From positions 4,535,501 to 4,599,500 of the forward strand of contig NZ_CP034562.1 of assembly GCF_003970675.1 (NCBI RefSeq): a DNA stretch of 64,000 nucleotides, written 5' to 3'. Every line of letters begins with the position of its first letter. Position 1 is the first letter of the stretch. This document shows positions 26,366 through 35,549 of the stretch, piece after piece. The notes beneath the pieces are model-generated. The model worked only from the letters and a program-made list of their open reading frames with translations, did not search any database and was not told the DNA's origin. The stretch comes from Flammeovirga pectinis. GTDB lineage: Bacteria; Bacteroidota; Bacteroidia; Cytophagales; Flammeovirgaceae. Made by a program: the position numbers and the translations under genes.

Positions 26366-28255
26366 TTAACTTGGTTGATGGATAAATATCAATTCTTCCC
26401 ATCCTTTTTTTAATAATTCTTCTTCGGAACCTAGCTCATCACATTTTACTTTCATTGCTTCTTTAATCTTATTGTAAAATTTCCAACAGGTGTTAGGTCT
26501 CATTTTTAACATCTCTGCGAGTTTAGAAGAGGGAATGTTGCCTTTGTTTGCATATACAATAAATAGAAGAAGGAATGCATTTCTTATAGGAAAATGCAGA
26601 CGATGGAATAGCGTACCATTAGTAGCAGATTCATTATAGCTACATTTTTTACATCTTCTAGCTTCGTGCCCTTGTCCATTAGAGTAATCAGTACTTCCAC
26701 ATTTTTTACATGCAAATACATCATTCCATTTTATTTTAGCTAGGTATTTATAACATGAGATATCATCTGGAAATAATTCTTCAAACTCTTCAAAGCTAAC
26801 CTCTTTTAATAAAACACGTGCATTAGAGAGTTCAGATACATCATCGTGTAATTGTTCATTTTCAATGGTTAGTTTAGTGTTCATCTTCTCAATAGTACGT
26901 CTATGGTCTGTAAGCATTTTGTTTACAACCTCTAGCTCTTCATTTTTCTTAAAGATGATTTGTTTTTGGTTCTCGACCTCTTGGGTTCTATCAACTACTT
27001 TTGTCTCAATAATTTTTTCTCTTTCTTTTAAATTAGAGATGATCTTTTGCTGTGCTGCATCTTTTTCATCTTTATACAATTTAAAACTCTGAACAAGGCC
27101 AAGTGTCATTAAGAATACATTAATGATAAGCCCAATATTAAAAGCATACACATATATAATACTGTCTAAATAAAGGCCATATCCTCTTAATACCAGAAAA
27201 ATAACACCTAATATTATAGTACTATACCCACTGATAAAATAGTTTTGTTTAAATTTTTTCTTCATTATTAAATAGAGCATATACCCAAATACCAATAGAA
27301 ACGGAAGAAGATAAGTAGGAGCTTGCCATAAGAAATGATTAAAATCTCCGAAGATAAGTAAATAGCCAATATTGATAAAAACACTTATCCATATAGCTAT
27401 ATATATGTTTTTATGATCGCGTCTAATTTTTAAAAATGATGTTGAAAAGAGCACAACAGAGATCATAAACAAAGCTGGAGTAATCTGCTTAATCACATAA
27501 TTAAGATAAGGTGTATCGCCCCAAATGTATTGAAACCCTAAATTATCTTCTGATAAACCAACAAGCATACTACTAATTACAAAAAATGACAAGTAAATAG
27601 GGTAGCGTTCTTTTAAAGTAACAAACAGCATTAAGTTATAAATAGCAAGTAAGAAAAGCATCCCATAAAAGCCACCGAGTAGAATATACTCACCATTGGC
27701 ATATCGAATAAAAGATTTATCGTCTTTTACTTTATAAAGAAAGATGTTTTTAAAACGTGTTTTGTATTTAAGGTAAATTGTAAGCGAACTATTTTTAGTT
27801 ATTGGAGGGAGTGGAACAACAATATTTTTATGCGAATACAACCTTTTATTAAATTCAATATCATAACCACCTCTTGCCACAGCATTTATTTTGGCATCTC
27901 CTATTTGTTGATAGGCTTCAAAATAATCAATGTGACTATCTAAAACTTCTAAAAGTAGGTGCCCTTGATAAAGTCGTTCTCCGCTAAAAATCATTTTTAC
28001 CCAATACGTTTGTGCCGTATCCTGAATAATATAAAAGTGGTCATCTTCTCCATAAACTTTAAAGGGTTCATGTAGGGTTAAAATCTCATTTAAAGAGAAT
28101 GAATTACTGTTATCTTCAAAAATACCAATGGATTGTTTCTCAATAATCTGATCAATATTAATAGTATTTAAAGTAACGGTATCTAGTAGATGTGTTTTAC
28201 CATTTACATTTATACTAAAAAAAACAAGAGCGAATAGAAGAATTCTAAAAAGCAT
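26366..28255 (-). CDS. 7TMR-DISM sensor fused to IS1595-type zinc-ribbon/HTH
   Basis: A 629-residue membrane protein from the ATG at 28255 (an ATG at 28354 adds 33 residues before the signal peptide). In order: signal peptide (1-19); periplasmic 7TMR-DISM sensor (about 40-180); seven membrane helices (about 189-392); a coiled coil (about 393-485); then a module of about 100 residues matching the N-terminal part of IS1595-family transposases. That module has FEELFPDDISCYKYLAKIKW, a four-Cys zinc ribbon (Cys516, 519, 535, 538; ACKKCG and RCKKCS), GTLFHRLHFPIRNAF, and an HTH-like segment SSKLAEMLKMRPNTCWKFYN. The DDE nuclease domain is absent; the protein ends 35 residues later. It is divergent from the GH81 laminarinase, with a palindrome between. 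A membrane-tethered DNA-binding sensor is inferred. Confidence 0.8.
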   Translation of the reverse strand: MLFRILLFALVFFSINVNGKTHLLDTVTLNTINIDQIIEKQSIGIFEDNSNSFSLNEILTLHEPFKVYGEDDHFYIIQDTAQTYWVKMIFSGERLYQGHLLLEVLDSHIDYFEAYQQIGDAKINAVARGGYDIEFNKRLYSHKNIVVPLPPITKNSSLTIYLKYKTRFKNIFLYKVKDDKSFIRYANGEYILLGGFYGMLFLLAIYNLMLFVTLKERYPIYLSFFVISSMLVGLSEDNLGFQYIWGDTPYLNYVIKQITPALFMISVVLFSTSFLKIRRDHKNIYIAIWISVFINIGYLLIFGDFNHFLWQAPTYLLPFLLVFGYMLYLIMKKKFKQNYFISGYSTIILGVIFLVLRGYGLYLDSIIYVYAFNIGLIINVFLMTLGLVQSFKLYKDEKDAAQQKIISNLKEREKIIETKVVDRTQEVENQKQIIFKKNEELEVVNKMLTDHRRTIEKMNTKLTIENEQLHDDVSELSNARVLLKEVSFEEFEELFPDDISCYKYLAKIKWNDVFACKKCGSTDYSNGQGHEARRCKKCSYNESATNGTLFHRLHFPIRNAFLLLFIVYANKGNIPSSKLAEMLKMRPNTCWKFYNKIKEAMKVKCDELGSEEELLKKGWEELIFIHQPS

Positions 28256-28790
28256 TATGCTAAAAAAGTTAGTGATAAATAGATTAAGTAAGATTGATAT
28301 TGGAAGGAAAAAACGGTCTATTTTGCGATAGTTATTATTGTTGTAGACTTTCAAAAAAATCAGATGATTCTTAGTACTTACCTACCTGTAGACAATTAAT
28401 AAATAATTCTACTCATCAAAAAATATTCTGATCAATTTTACACCGAAAGACACATTTTTCGCCATTTTTTATGTTAAAACTATATTTTTTAGATGGATAA
28501 AAATTATAACCTTTTCAAATTTAATGTATTTTAAAATGCTGTAATACAGCATTTTAAATATTGTTTTTTAAGTGATAAAGTGGTTTTTATGTAAATTTTG
28601 AAGCTTATAAGTGATCCTATATGTTTGTTTTCTCAAGTTGCTAGCCGAAAGGCATAATAGATATTATCTAGATAAATTTTATGATTTGAAAAAGCGAACT
28701 ATTGACCGTGCACAAGAATGTAGTAAGCAAACCAATAACTATTGAATTGAGAGCCTACTCTAAAATAGGCTAATTATTACTTAACTAAAT
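28256..28790. promoter_or_regulatory. Divergent control region of sensor and GH81 genes
   Basis: 535 bases (436 if the longer sensor start is used). The main structured element is the palindrome at 28530-28558. No other gene or clear promoter box was found. Confidence 0.4.
28530..28558. promoter_or_regulatory. 29-bp palindrome, candidate operator
   Basis: Perfect 14-base arms TTTAAAATGCTGTA / TACAGCATTTTAAA around a single A. It is between divergent genes, so it does not end any gene here; a dimeric regulator site or a 5' leader hairpin of either gene is likely. Confidence 0.55.
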
Positions 28791-31700
28791 ATGAGAAAAA
28801 CAACTACGACTAAAATGGCTTTTTTATGGGCTGCTTTGTCTTTTATTGCACTTCAGTTTACCAGCTTTGCACAAGTAACTGGAGTAGGTAATGGGAGCTA
28901 CACTACTACTTTTCCTGGTACAGATGCAGCAGGTAGAAATTCATACCCATCAGGTACTCCTCAATTAAGTGAAAATGCTTTAGGGAGTCCTGTACCAACT
29001 AACGATTGGTGGTCTACTTTAATTCAAAGTGATCATGCATCGAATTTATTTAATTATCCGTTGGCAATGAAAACAACCAACGATGGACTAGTAATGAGTT
29101 ATATTTCATGGGGTGTTTTTGATGATTTATTACCCATCGTAGTAGGCGTTGATGGGTTAAATGCATCAAAAACAACAATTGCAGACCATAGTGATTGGAC
29201 TGTTACAATGGATTGGAACGATGCCTCTCACCATTTCCAGGCTACTTCTGGGATAGGTATGCCTTTTGTTTATTTCAATAAATCTACTGATGATCTTGCT
29301 CAGGTAACTGTTAATCATGGTACTGTAACGGTAGCTGAAGAGGTTTTGATTATTGAAAATGCAAGAGAAGGAGCTGACTTTGTTGTCTATGCACCAAGTG
29401 GTAGTGAGTGGACCTTAGAAGGAACAACTTACTCCTCTACTTTAAATGGAGAAAACTATTGGTCTATGGTAATGCTGCCCTTAACTACTTCAGATGTAAG
29501 TGCTGAAGCAACTAATTATCAAAAATATGCTTACGTATTCCCAGTTAACACAACAGCTAATTGGGATTTCAATGAGGCTTCATCTGTTTTAACAACTACA
29601 TTTTCTGTAGAGACAGATATTAAAGAGGGAAATTCAGAAGATATGCTTATTGGTTTACTTCCACATCAATGGGCTAATCTATCATCGACTTCAACACAAC
29701 CATCAATTATTAACTACTCAACTGTAAGAGGGGAACTCAAGATGATTGAGGGAACCTCTTTTGTAGTTGAAAACACCTTCCACGGTATATTACCAACGCT
29801 TCCTTATTTAAGCAATTATAGCGATGGGTTTGATGTATCAGCCTTAAATGATAAAGTAACGGCTTTAGAAAACGAGGGTCTAGCTTCTTGGACGGATTCT
29901 TACAATGAAGGACAAGCAATGAACCGCTTGATTCAAACGGCAAGAATAGCAGATTTATCTGGTAATACTGAGACAAGAGATAAATTAGTAGCAACTATAA
30001 AAGAACGTTTAGAAGATTGGCTAACAGCTGAAGAAGGTGAGGTTGCGTTCTTATTTTATTACAACGAAGATTGGTCAGCATTGTTAGGTTACCCTGCCGG
30101 TCATGGTCAGGATTCTAACTTAAATGATCATCATTTCCATTGGGGGTACTTTATTCATGCAGCTGCATTTATGGAACAGTATGAGCCGGGTTGGGCAGAC
30201 CAATACGGAGATATGATAAACTTATTAGTAAGAGATGCCTCTTCTCCAAATAGAGATGATGATACCTTCCCTTATTTAAGAAGCTTTAGTCCGTATGCAG
30301 GGCACTGTTGGGCTAATGGTTTTGCCTCTTTCCCACAAGGCAATGATCAAGAATCAACTTCTGAAAGTATGCAATTTCACTCTGCTTTAATTCACTGGGG
30401 AACGGTTACCGGCAATGATGAAATTAGAGATTTAGGTATCTACTTATACACTACAGAACAAACTGCTGTAGAAGAATATTGGTTCGATGTGAACGAACGC
30501 AATTTTAAAGATGATCAACCTTATAGTGTAGTATCTAGGGTTTGGGGAAATAGTTATGATAATGGAACATTTTGGACAGCAGATATTGCTGCTTCTTACA
30601 ATATAGAATTGTATCCAATTCATGGCGGTGCTTTGTATTTAGGACATAATACGCAATACGTAGAAAAATTATGGAATGAAATATCTGAAAATACGGATGT
30701 ATTAAACAAAATAGATAACCCAAATCTATGGTACGATGTGATGTGGAGCTACTTATCTTTTACAGATCCTGCTAAGGCAATTGATTTGTATAACGACTAT
30801 CCAGAAAGAGCAATGAAATTTGGTGTGGCAGATGCACAAACTTATTACTGGTTGCATAATATGAATGCAATGGGTAAGGTAGACGCAACAATTACTGCTG
30901 ATTACCCAATGGGTGTTGCTTTTAATAAAGAGGGAGAGATGACGTATGTAGCTCATAATTATGGAGATACAGAGATCTCTGTTTCTTTTTCTGATGGATA
31001 CGAACTAACTGTACCCGCAAATTCTACGGCAACAAACAGAGATGTTGATATAGAAGGTACTTTAGTAAGCAGTTTTAATCAGGCGGCTGTAAATGGAGCT
31101 GTTGATTTAACTGTAACTGTTGATGGGACTTCTCCTACAAAAGTAGAATTCTTTGATAAAGGAGAACTTTTAGGAGAAGTGACTTCATCACCATATACTT
31201 TTAAAGCGGAAAATTTAGCTGCAGGTGAGCATCAATTTTACACAAAAATTTATAATGAAGATGTGTTTGGTGTTTCTAATATTGTATCAGTTATTGTTGG
31301 TTTGCAAGTGCCTTTTGGAGGAGAGTCAACTGTAATTCCAGGTACTTTAGAAGCAGGTAATTTCGATACCTTCGAAGGAGGTTTAGGGCAGGGTGTAACA
31401 TATAGTGATCAGTCTGCCTTTAATGAGGGCAACTTTAGAGAAGAAGAATATGTTGATAATGTTTACGATGAAACGGAAGGTGCTACAGTAGGATGGACTG
31501 CAGCTGGAGAATGGATGGAATATACAGTAGAAGTAGAAACATCTGGTTTATATACTGTTTCATTTAGATATGCATCTGATAATGCAACAGGTGGACCTTT
31601 CTCTATCTCTTCTGATGGTGAAGTTGTAGCCGATGATATTTCGGTAACGTCTACTGGCGGATGGGGTACATGGGCAACAGGTGTTGTAGAAAATGTTCCA

Positions 31701-34676
31701 TTGTCAGCAGGAAAACATATTTTAAGAGTAGCTTTTAGTGATGGAGGTTTTAACTTAGGTCGCTTAACATTTGAGCTTTCTGGAGATTTACCATACAGTC
31801 AGCCAGTAGCCGATGCTGGAGACAATTTAATTATCAATTTATCTGGCGATGATACCATTTTAGATGCATCAAACAGTACAGATCCTGATAATGGAACTTT
31901 GACATTTGAATGGTCGCAAGTATATGGCCCAAGTGTGATTGAATTCTCGGATGCATCAAGTGCAATGCCAACGATCTATGCTTTAGTAGAGGGAACATAT
32001 TTAGTGGAGTTAACAGTAAATAACGGTGAATACACAAGTACAGATGAGTTGCTTTTAGTAGCAACTACAGACGGAACAATTGCTCCATCAGTTAGTTTAA
32101 CTGCACCAATGGATCAAGCATCATTTTATATTAATAAAGATATAACACTTTCTGCCACAGCCACTGATTTAGACGGTACTATAGCACAAGTTGAATTCTT
32201 TGTTGATGATGAATCTGTAGGAACTGTAACAGAAGCACCTTTTAATGTAGTTTGGGTGGCATCTGAAGCAAAAGAATATACAATCCATGCAGTAGCGACA
32301 GATAATGATGGAAAGTCTACAACCGCTCCATCTGTTCGTATTGTAACAGAAGATGCACCTCCATGTAGAGGTACTAGCGAAAACGGAGATTATGACTTTG
32401 AGTTTTCTGATGCCGCTGAGAATCCGACTTTAACATTCCACCCAAATCAAGAAGGAATGGGTTCACCGGTATGTATTTTATACTTATCAGTTAATGGAGG
32501 TGGCTATGGAGGCTATTCTGCAACAGCAGGAGACCCGTTCCAAGTTAATGCCGCTAATGGTAGCACAATATCTTTTTATTATACGTACACACATCCAGCA
32601 GGTGGAGAAAGAAATACATCAGCAAATCCTAATCAGTATATAGTAGGTTCTTGCGAAAACATAGTTGTAGATACTTCTATTCCAACAGTAGAAATTACCT
32701 CTCCAGAGAATGGTGAATTTATAAAAGAAGGTACAGCACTTACAATTACGGCATCTGCTAATGATGGAGACGGTACAGTTGCTCAAGTAGAATTTTTTGC
32801 AAATGGAAATTCGATTGGAGTAGTAACAGAAACTCCTTATGAAGTGGAATGGACTTTATTAAAAGGACAGGTTGTTCTTACTGCACAAGCTACTGATAAT
32901 GACGGGAAAATTGGCACATCTACAGAAATAAATATAGTAGGAACTTCGGCTTCAGCTTGTTATGAAGGTGTGGCAGCTAATGGCGATTTTGCTTACCTTT
33001 TCTCAGAAGATCTAGAGAACCCTACATTAACTTTACAACCACAAATTAGTGGTGCAGGAAGTAGCGTTTTAATTCTTTATTATTCTGTAGATGGTGTAGA
33101 TAAAGGAGGCCACAATGTAACGCCAAATGAACCGTTCCAATTAACAGCGGCAGAAGGTAGTACAATTACTTTCTATTATACCTATTCTCACCCGGAAGGA
33201 GGAGAGCGTAACACAATCGAAGATATAAAATCTTTTGAGGTGGGAAGTTGTAATGATGACAATGAAGATGATAATGTCGATCCAGAACCAAATGAGTTAA
33301 CTGTTTCTATACAGGCTCCAGTTGATGGAAGTGTATTAATTTATGGTAAGGAAGTAGCTATTACTGTAAATACATCCACAGAAAATGATGCTATTAAGCA
33401 AGTAGAATTTTTTGCTAATGATGTTTCTTTAGGCATTGAAACTACAGCACCTTATACCTTATTATGGTCTGCAAATGTAAATGGAACAGTAGCATTAAAA
33501 GTAGTTATTAGTGATGTAAATGATAACACTGCCACATCGGAAGTTGTAAATTTAACTTTAGGCGAAGTAACACCTTATGGAGGAACATCTTCTGCTATTC
33601 CTGGTGTAATTGAAGCAGCAAATTATGATGTATTTGAGTTAGGAAACGGACAAGGAGTTACTTATTTCGATACTTCAGAAAATAATGAAGGAAATTATAG
33701 GGCAGAAGAGTTTGTAGATGCTGTTTTAGGTGATGAAGAAGGAGCTACCATCGGATGGGTTGCACCTGGAGAGTGGTTACGATACTCTGTTGATGTTGCT
33801 ACAAAAGGGTTGTATTCTTTTGAGTTTAGATACGCATCAGATAACCAAGTTAGTCGTGGACCTTTTTACTTAGAAGTAGATGGCAATAAAGTAACCGGTG
33901 ATATTGAGGTAAGTACAACTGCTGGATGGAACAGTTGGGAAAGTAAGACAGTTTCTGATATAGAACTCTCAGCAGGTGAACATGTATTACGTGTTGTATT
34001 TATTGGAGGAGAATTTAACCTTGGTAAAATGACGTTCACTTTAGATGAGGAAATTGTAAACCTTTCTCCATCAATTGCATTAACTACAACAGCAACTACT
34101 TTTGAAGTAGGTACTTCGATATATCTTAATGTTGATGCAACAGATACAGACGGTACAATTGTTAAAGTAGAATACTTTATTGATGAGGTTTCAATGGGAT
34201 CATTTGATACCGCTCCTTATGTATTATCTTGGTTAGCAGATGCAGTTGGTACTTTTGAAATTACTGCTGTTGCAACAGATAATGAAGGAGGAACATCTGA
34301 ATCATCTGTAACAATAGAGATTACGACGATTGCTGATGATACAGACGACGATTCAGATAGTGACGATGACACGGATAATCCTGATGATTCTGACGATGAT
34401 GATGTAGATAATGATAACGGAGAAGTAACAGCAATTGATACTAATGAGGTAATAATATCTTATTATCCAAACCCTGTAACTCACTCGTTAACGATTGACC
34501 TTCCTGAATTAAATCAAAAGGTTGTTGTATTTAATTTAGACGGAAAAGTAATTGGTACTTTTGAATTAGGACAAGGTAAATCAGTTATTGATATGTCAAT
34601 GTATCAATCTGGAATTTACTTTATCAATATCCAAAATGATCAATATACAAAACAACTGAAAGTTGTAAAACAATAA
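28791..34676 (+). CDS. Multi-modular GH81 endo-beta-1,3-glucanase, T9SS secreted
   Basis: Endo-beta-1,3-glucanase (laminarinase) of 1961 residues. Signal peptide (about 1-27), then the GH81 catalytic region (about 40-750): Asp446 in DHHFHWGYF is the expected acid, Glu521/Glu525 in GNDQESTSESM the base, and YAGHCWANGFASFP is present. The tail, by residue: Ig-like (757-838), CBM6-like (842-996), PKD (1004-1092), Ig-like (1100-1187), CBM56-like (1190-1291), Ig-like (1298-1384), CBM56-like (1389-1488), Ig-like (1503-1590), CBM6-like (1594-1752), Ig-like (1758-1846), an Asp-rich linker (1849-1880) and a type IX sorting domain (from about 1884; YYPNPVTHSLTIDLP). CBM56 and CBM6 can bind beta-1,3-glucan. 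Ends at a strong terminator. Likely secreted to attack algal or fungal beta-1,3-glucan. Confidence 0.93.
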   Translation: MRKTTTTKMAFLWAALSFIALQFTSFAQVTGVGNGSYTTTFPGTDAAGRNSYPSGTPQLSENALGSPVPTNDWWSTLIQSDHASNLFNYPLAMKTTNDGLVMSYISWGVFDDLLPIVVGVDGLNASKTTIADHSDWTVTMDWNDASHHFQATSGIGMPFVYFNKSTDDLAQVTVNHGTVTVAEEVLIIENAREGADFVVYAPSGSEWTLEGTTYSSTLNGENYWSMVMLPLTTSDVSAEATNYQKYAYVFPVNTTANWDFNEASSVLTTTFSVETDIKEGNSEDMLIGLLPHQWANLSSTSTQPSIINYSTVRGELKMIEGTSFVVENTFHGILPTLPYLSNYSDGFDVSALNDKVTALENEGLASWTDSYNEGQAMNRLIQTARIADLSGNTETRDKLVATIKERLEDWLTAEEGEVAFLFYYNEDWSALLGYPAGHGQDSNLNDHHFHWGYFIHAAAFMEQYEPGWADQYGDMINLLVRDASSPNRDDDTFPYLRSFSPYAGHCWANGFASFPQGNDQESTSESMQFHSALIHWGTVTGNDEIRDLGIYLYTTEQTAVEEYWFDVNERNFKDDQPYSVVSRVWGNSYDNGTFWTADIAASYNIELYPIHGGALYLGHNTQYVEKLWNEISENTDVLNKIDNPNLWYDVMWSYLSFTDPAKAIDLYNDYPERAMKFGVADAQTYYWLHNMNAMGKVDATITADYPMGVAFNKEGEMTYVAHNYGDTEISVSFSDGYELTVPANSTATNRDVDIEGTLVSSFNQAAVNGAVDLTVTVDGTSPTKVEFFDKGELLGEVTSSPYTFKAENLAAGEHQFYTKIYNEDVFGVSNIVSVIVGLQVPFGGESTVIPGTLEAGNFDTFEGGLGQGVTYSDQSAFNEGNFREEEYVDNVYDETEGATVGWTAAGEWMEYTVEVETSGLYTVSFRYASDNATGGPFSISSDGEVVADDISVTSTGGWGTWATGVVENVPLSAGKHILRVAFSDGGFNLGRLTFELSGDLPYSQPVADAGDNLIINLSGDDTILDASNSTDPDNGTLTFEWSQVYGPSVIEFSDASSAMPTIYALVEGTYLVELTVNNGEYTSTDELLLVATTDGTIAPSVSLTAPMDQASFYINKDITLSATATDLDGTIAQVEFFVDDESVGTVTEAPFNVVWVASEAKEYTIHAVATDNDGKSTTAPSVRIVTEDAPPCRGTSENGDYDFEFSDAAENPTLTFHPNQEGMGSPVCILYLSVNGGGYGGYSATAGDPFQVNAANGSTISFYYTYTHPAGGERNTSANPNQYIVGSCENIVVDTSIPTVEITSPENGEFIKEGTALTITASANDGDGTVAQVEFFANGNSIGVVTETPYEVEWTLLKGQVVLTAQATDNDGKIGTSTEINIVGTSASACYEGVAANGDFAYLFSEDLENPTLTLQPQISGAGSSVLILYYSVDGVDKGGHNVTPNEPFQLTAAEGSTITFYYTYSHPEGGERNTIEDIKSFEVGSCNDDNEDDNVDPEPNELTVSIQAPVDGSVLIYGKEVAITVNTSTENDAIKQVEFFANDVSLGIETTAPYTLLWSANVNGTVALKVVISDVNDNTATSEVVNLTLGEVTPYGGTSSAIPGVIEAANYDVFELGNGQGVTYFDTSENNEGNYRAEEFVDAVLGDEEGATIGWVAPGEWLRYSVDVATKGLYSFEFRYASDNQVSRGPFYLEVDGNKVTGDIEVSTTAGWNSWESKTVSDIELSAGEHVLRVVFIGGEFNLGKMTFTLDEEIVNLSPSIALTTTATTFEVGTSIYLNVDATDTDGTIVKVEYFIDEVSMGSFDTAPYVLSWLADAVGTFEITAVATDNEGGTSESSVTIEITTIADDTDDDSDSDDDTDNPDDSDDDDVDNDNGEVTAIDTNEVIISYYPNPVTHSLTIDLPELNQKVVVFNLDGKVIGTFELGQGKSVIDMSMYQSGIYFINIQNDQYTKQLKVVKQ

Positions 34677-34747
34677 ACTAAATCTATCGCTAAGTTATTA
34701 TTAAATAGCTTGGTAAGAGAGATTTTGATATAAGGAACGACACAGAA

Positions 34748-34791
34748 ACACCCTGACAATATTTTCTATTGGCAGGGTGTTTTTTTTTTTT
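34748..34791 (+). terminator. Rho-independent terminator
   Basis: Stem ACACCCTGACAAT / ATTGGCAGGGTGT (one mismatch) followed by eleven or more T; closes the GH81 gene. Confidence 0.9.
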
Positions 34792-34807
34792 ACTATAAAT
34801 AGTTTTT

Positions 34808-35512
34808 CTACAAGAAGATGGATATACCTGTTCTAACAGTATTACCATAGTTTTGTGATGTTGTTACGGTGGTAGTCCACTGCAAGTTATTACTAATTGT
34901 TACAAAAGAACCAAGTTCGAATGATATGTCTGTACCTGAATTTCTAAAGTCAGGAAGCTGAATTGCTGGAGTAGCTCTAATAAAAAACTTGTCGTTAATT
35001 TGAATTGGAGTTACCACTTGAAAACTCATACCGTGTTGTACAGCTCCTTTAAAATTAGATCTGTACTGATAGGAAATAATTGGAAAGAATTGTACTTTTT
35101 CCCATGCCATAACTCCAAGAAGTACACCAGGACTAATCATCCACATATCATCGGTTCCACCAGGAGCAATTACATCAACACTAGCACCCCAAGTACCCAT
35201 TACTTTATCATACTGTTTGTTAACTACGTGGAATACTCTTAATCGAGCATTTTCTATATTTACCTTCCCTGTATTATTGTCATACATAACAGGTAACTCA
35301 CCTACAATCATTGTTCTACCATCTGCGGATGCTTTATCAATTGAGAATCTCATTCCGGCACCACTTTCAGATAACTCACCTTCTGCCATCACAGATGTAT
35401 AAAGGTTGGTTGGTTTAGCATTATCAATTTCTGGAGCTGTATCTTGAGCTGCTACTGTAAACGATACTATCGACAACATTGCAATTGCAATAGACTTATA
35501 TAACTTTTTCAT
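34808..35512 (-). CDS. Outer-membrane beta-barrel-like protein
   Basis: A 234-residue exported protein with signal peptide ending FTVAAQ and alternating amphipathic strands to a final GNTVRTGISIFL. Probably a small outer-membrane barrel. It lies 37 bases downstream of the Ntn-hydrolase gene on the same strand, so the two are probably one transcript; they might act on the same substrate, but this is inference. No enzymatic motif. Confidence 0.6.
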   Translation of the reverse strand: MKKLYKSIAIAMLSIVSFTVAAQDTAPEIDNAKPTNLYTSVMAEGELSESGAGMRFSIDKASADGRTMIVGELPVMYDNNTGKVNIENARLRVFHVVNKQYDKVMGTWGASVDVIAPGGTDDMWMISPGVLLGVMAWEKVQFFPIISYQYRSNFKGAVQHGMSFQVVTPIQINDKFFIRATPAIQLPDFRNSGTDISFELGSFVTISNNLQWTTTVTTSQNYGNTVRTGISIFL

Positions 35513-35549
35513 TTTGGTATCTGTTAGGCTTACTTATCAATAATGGGAA

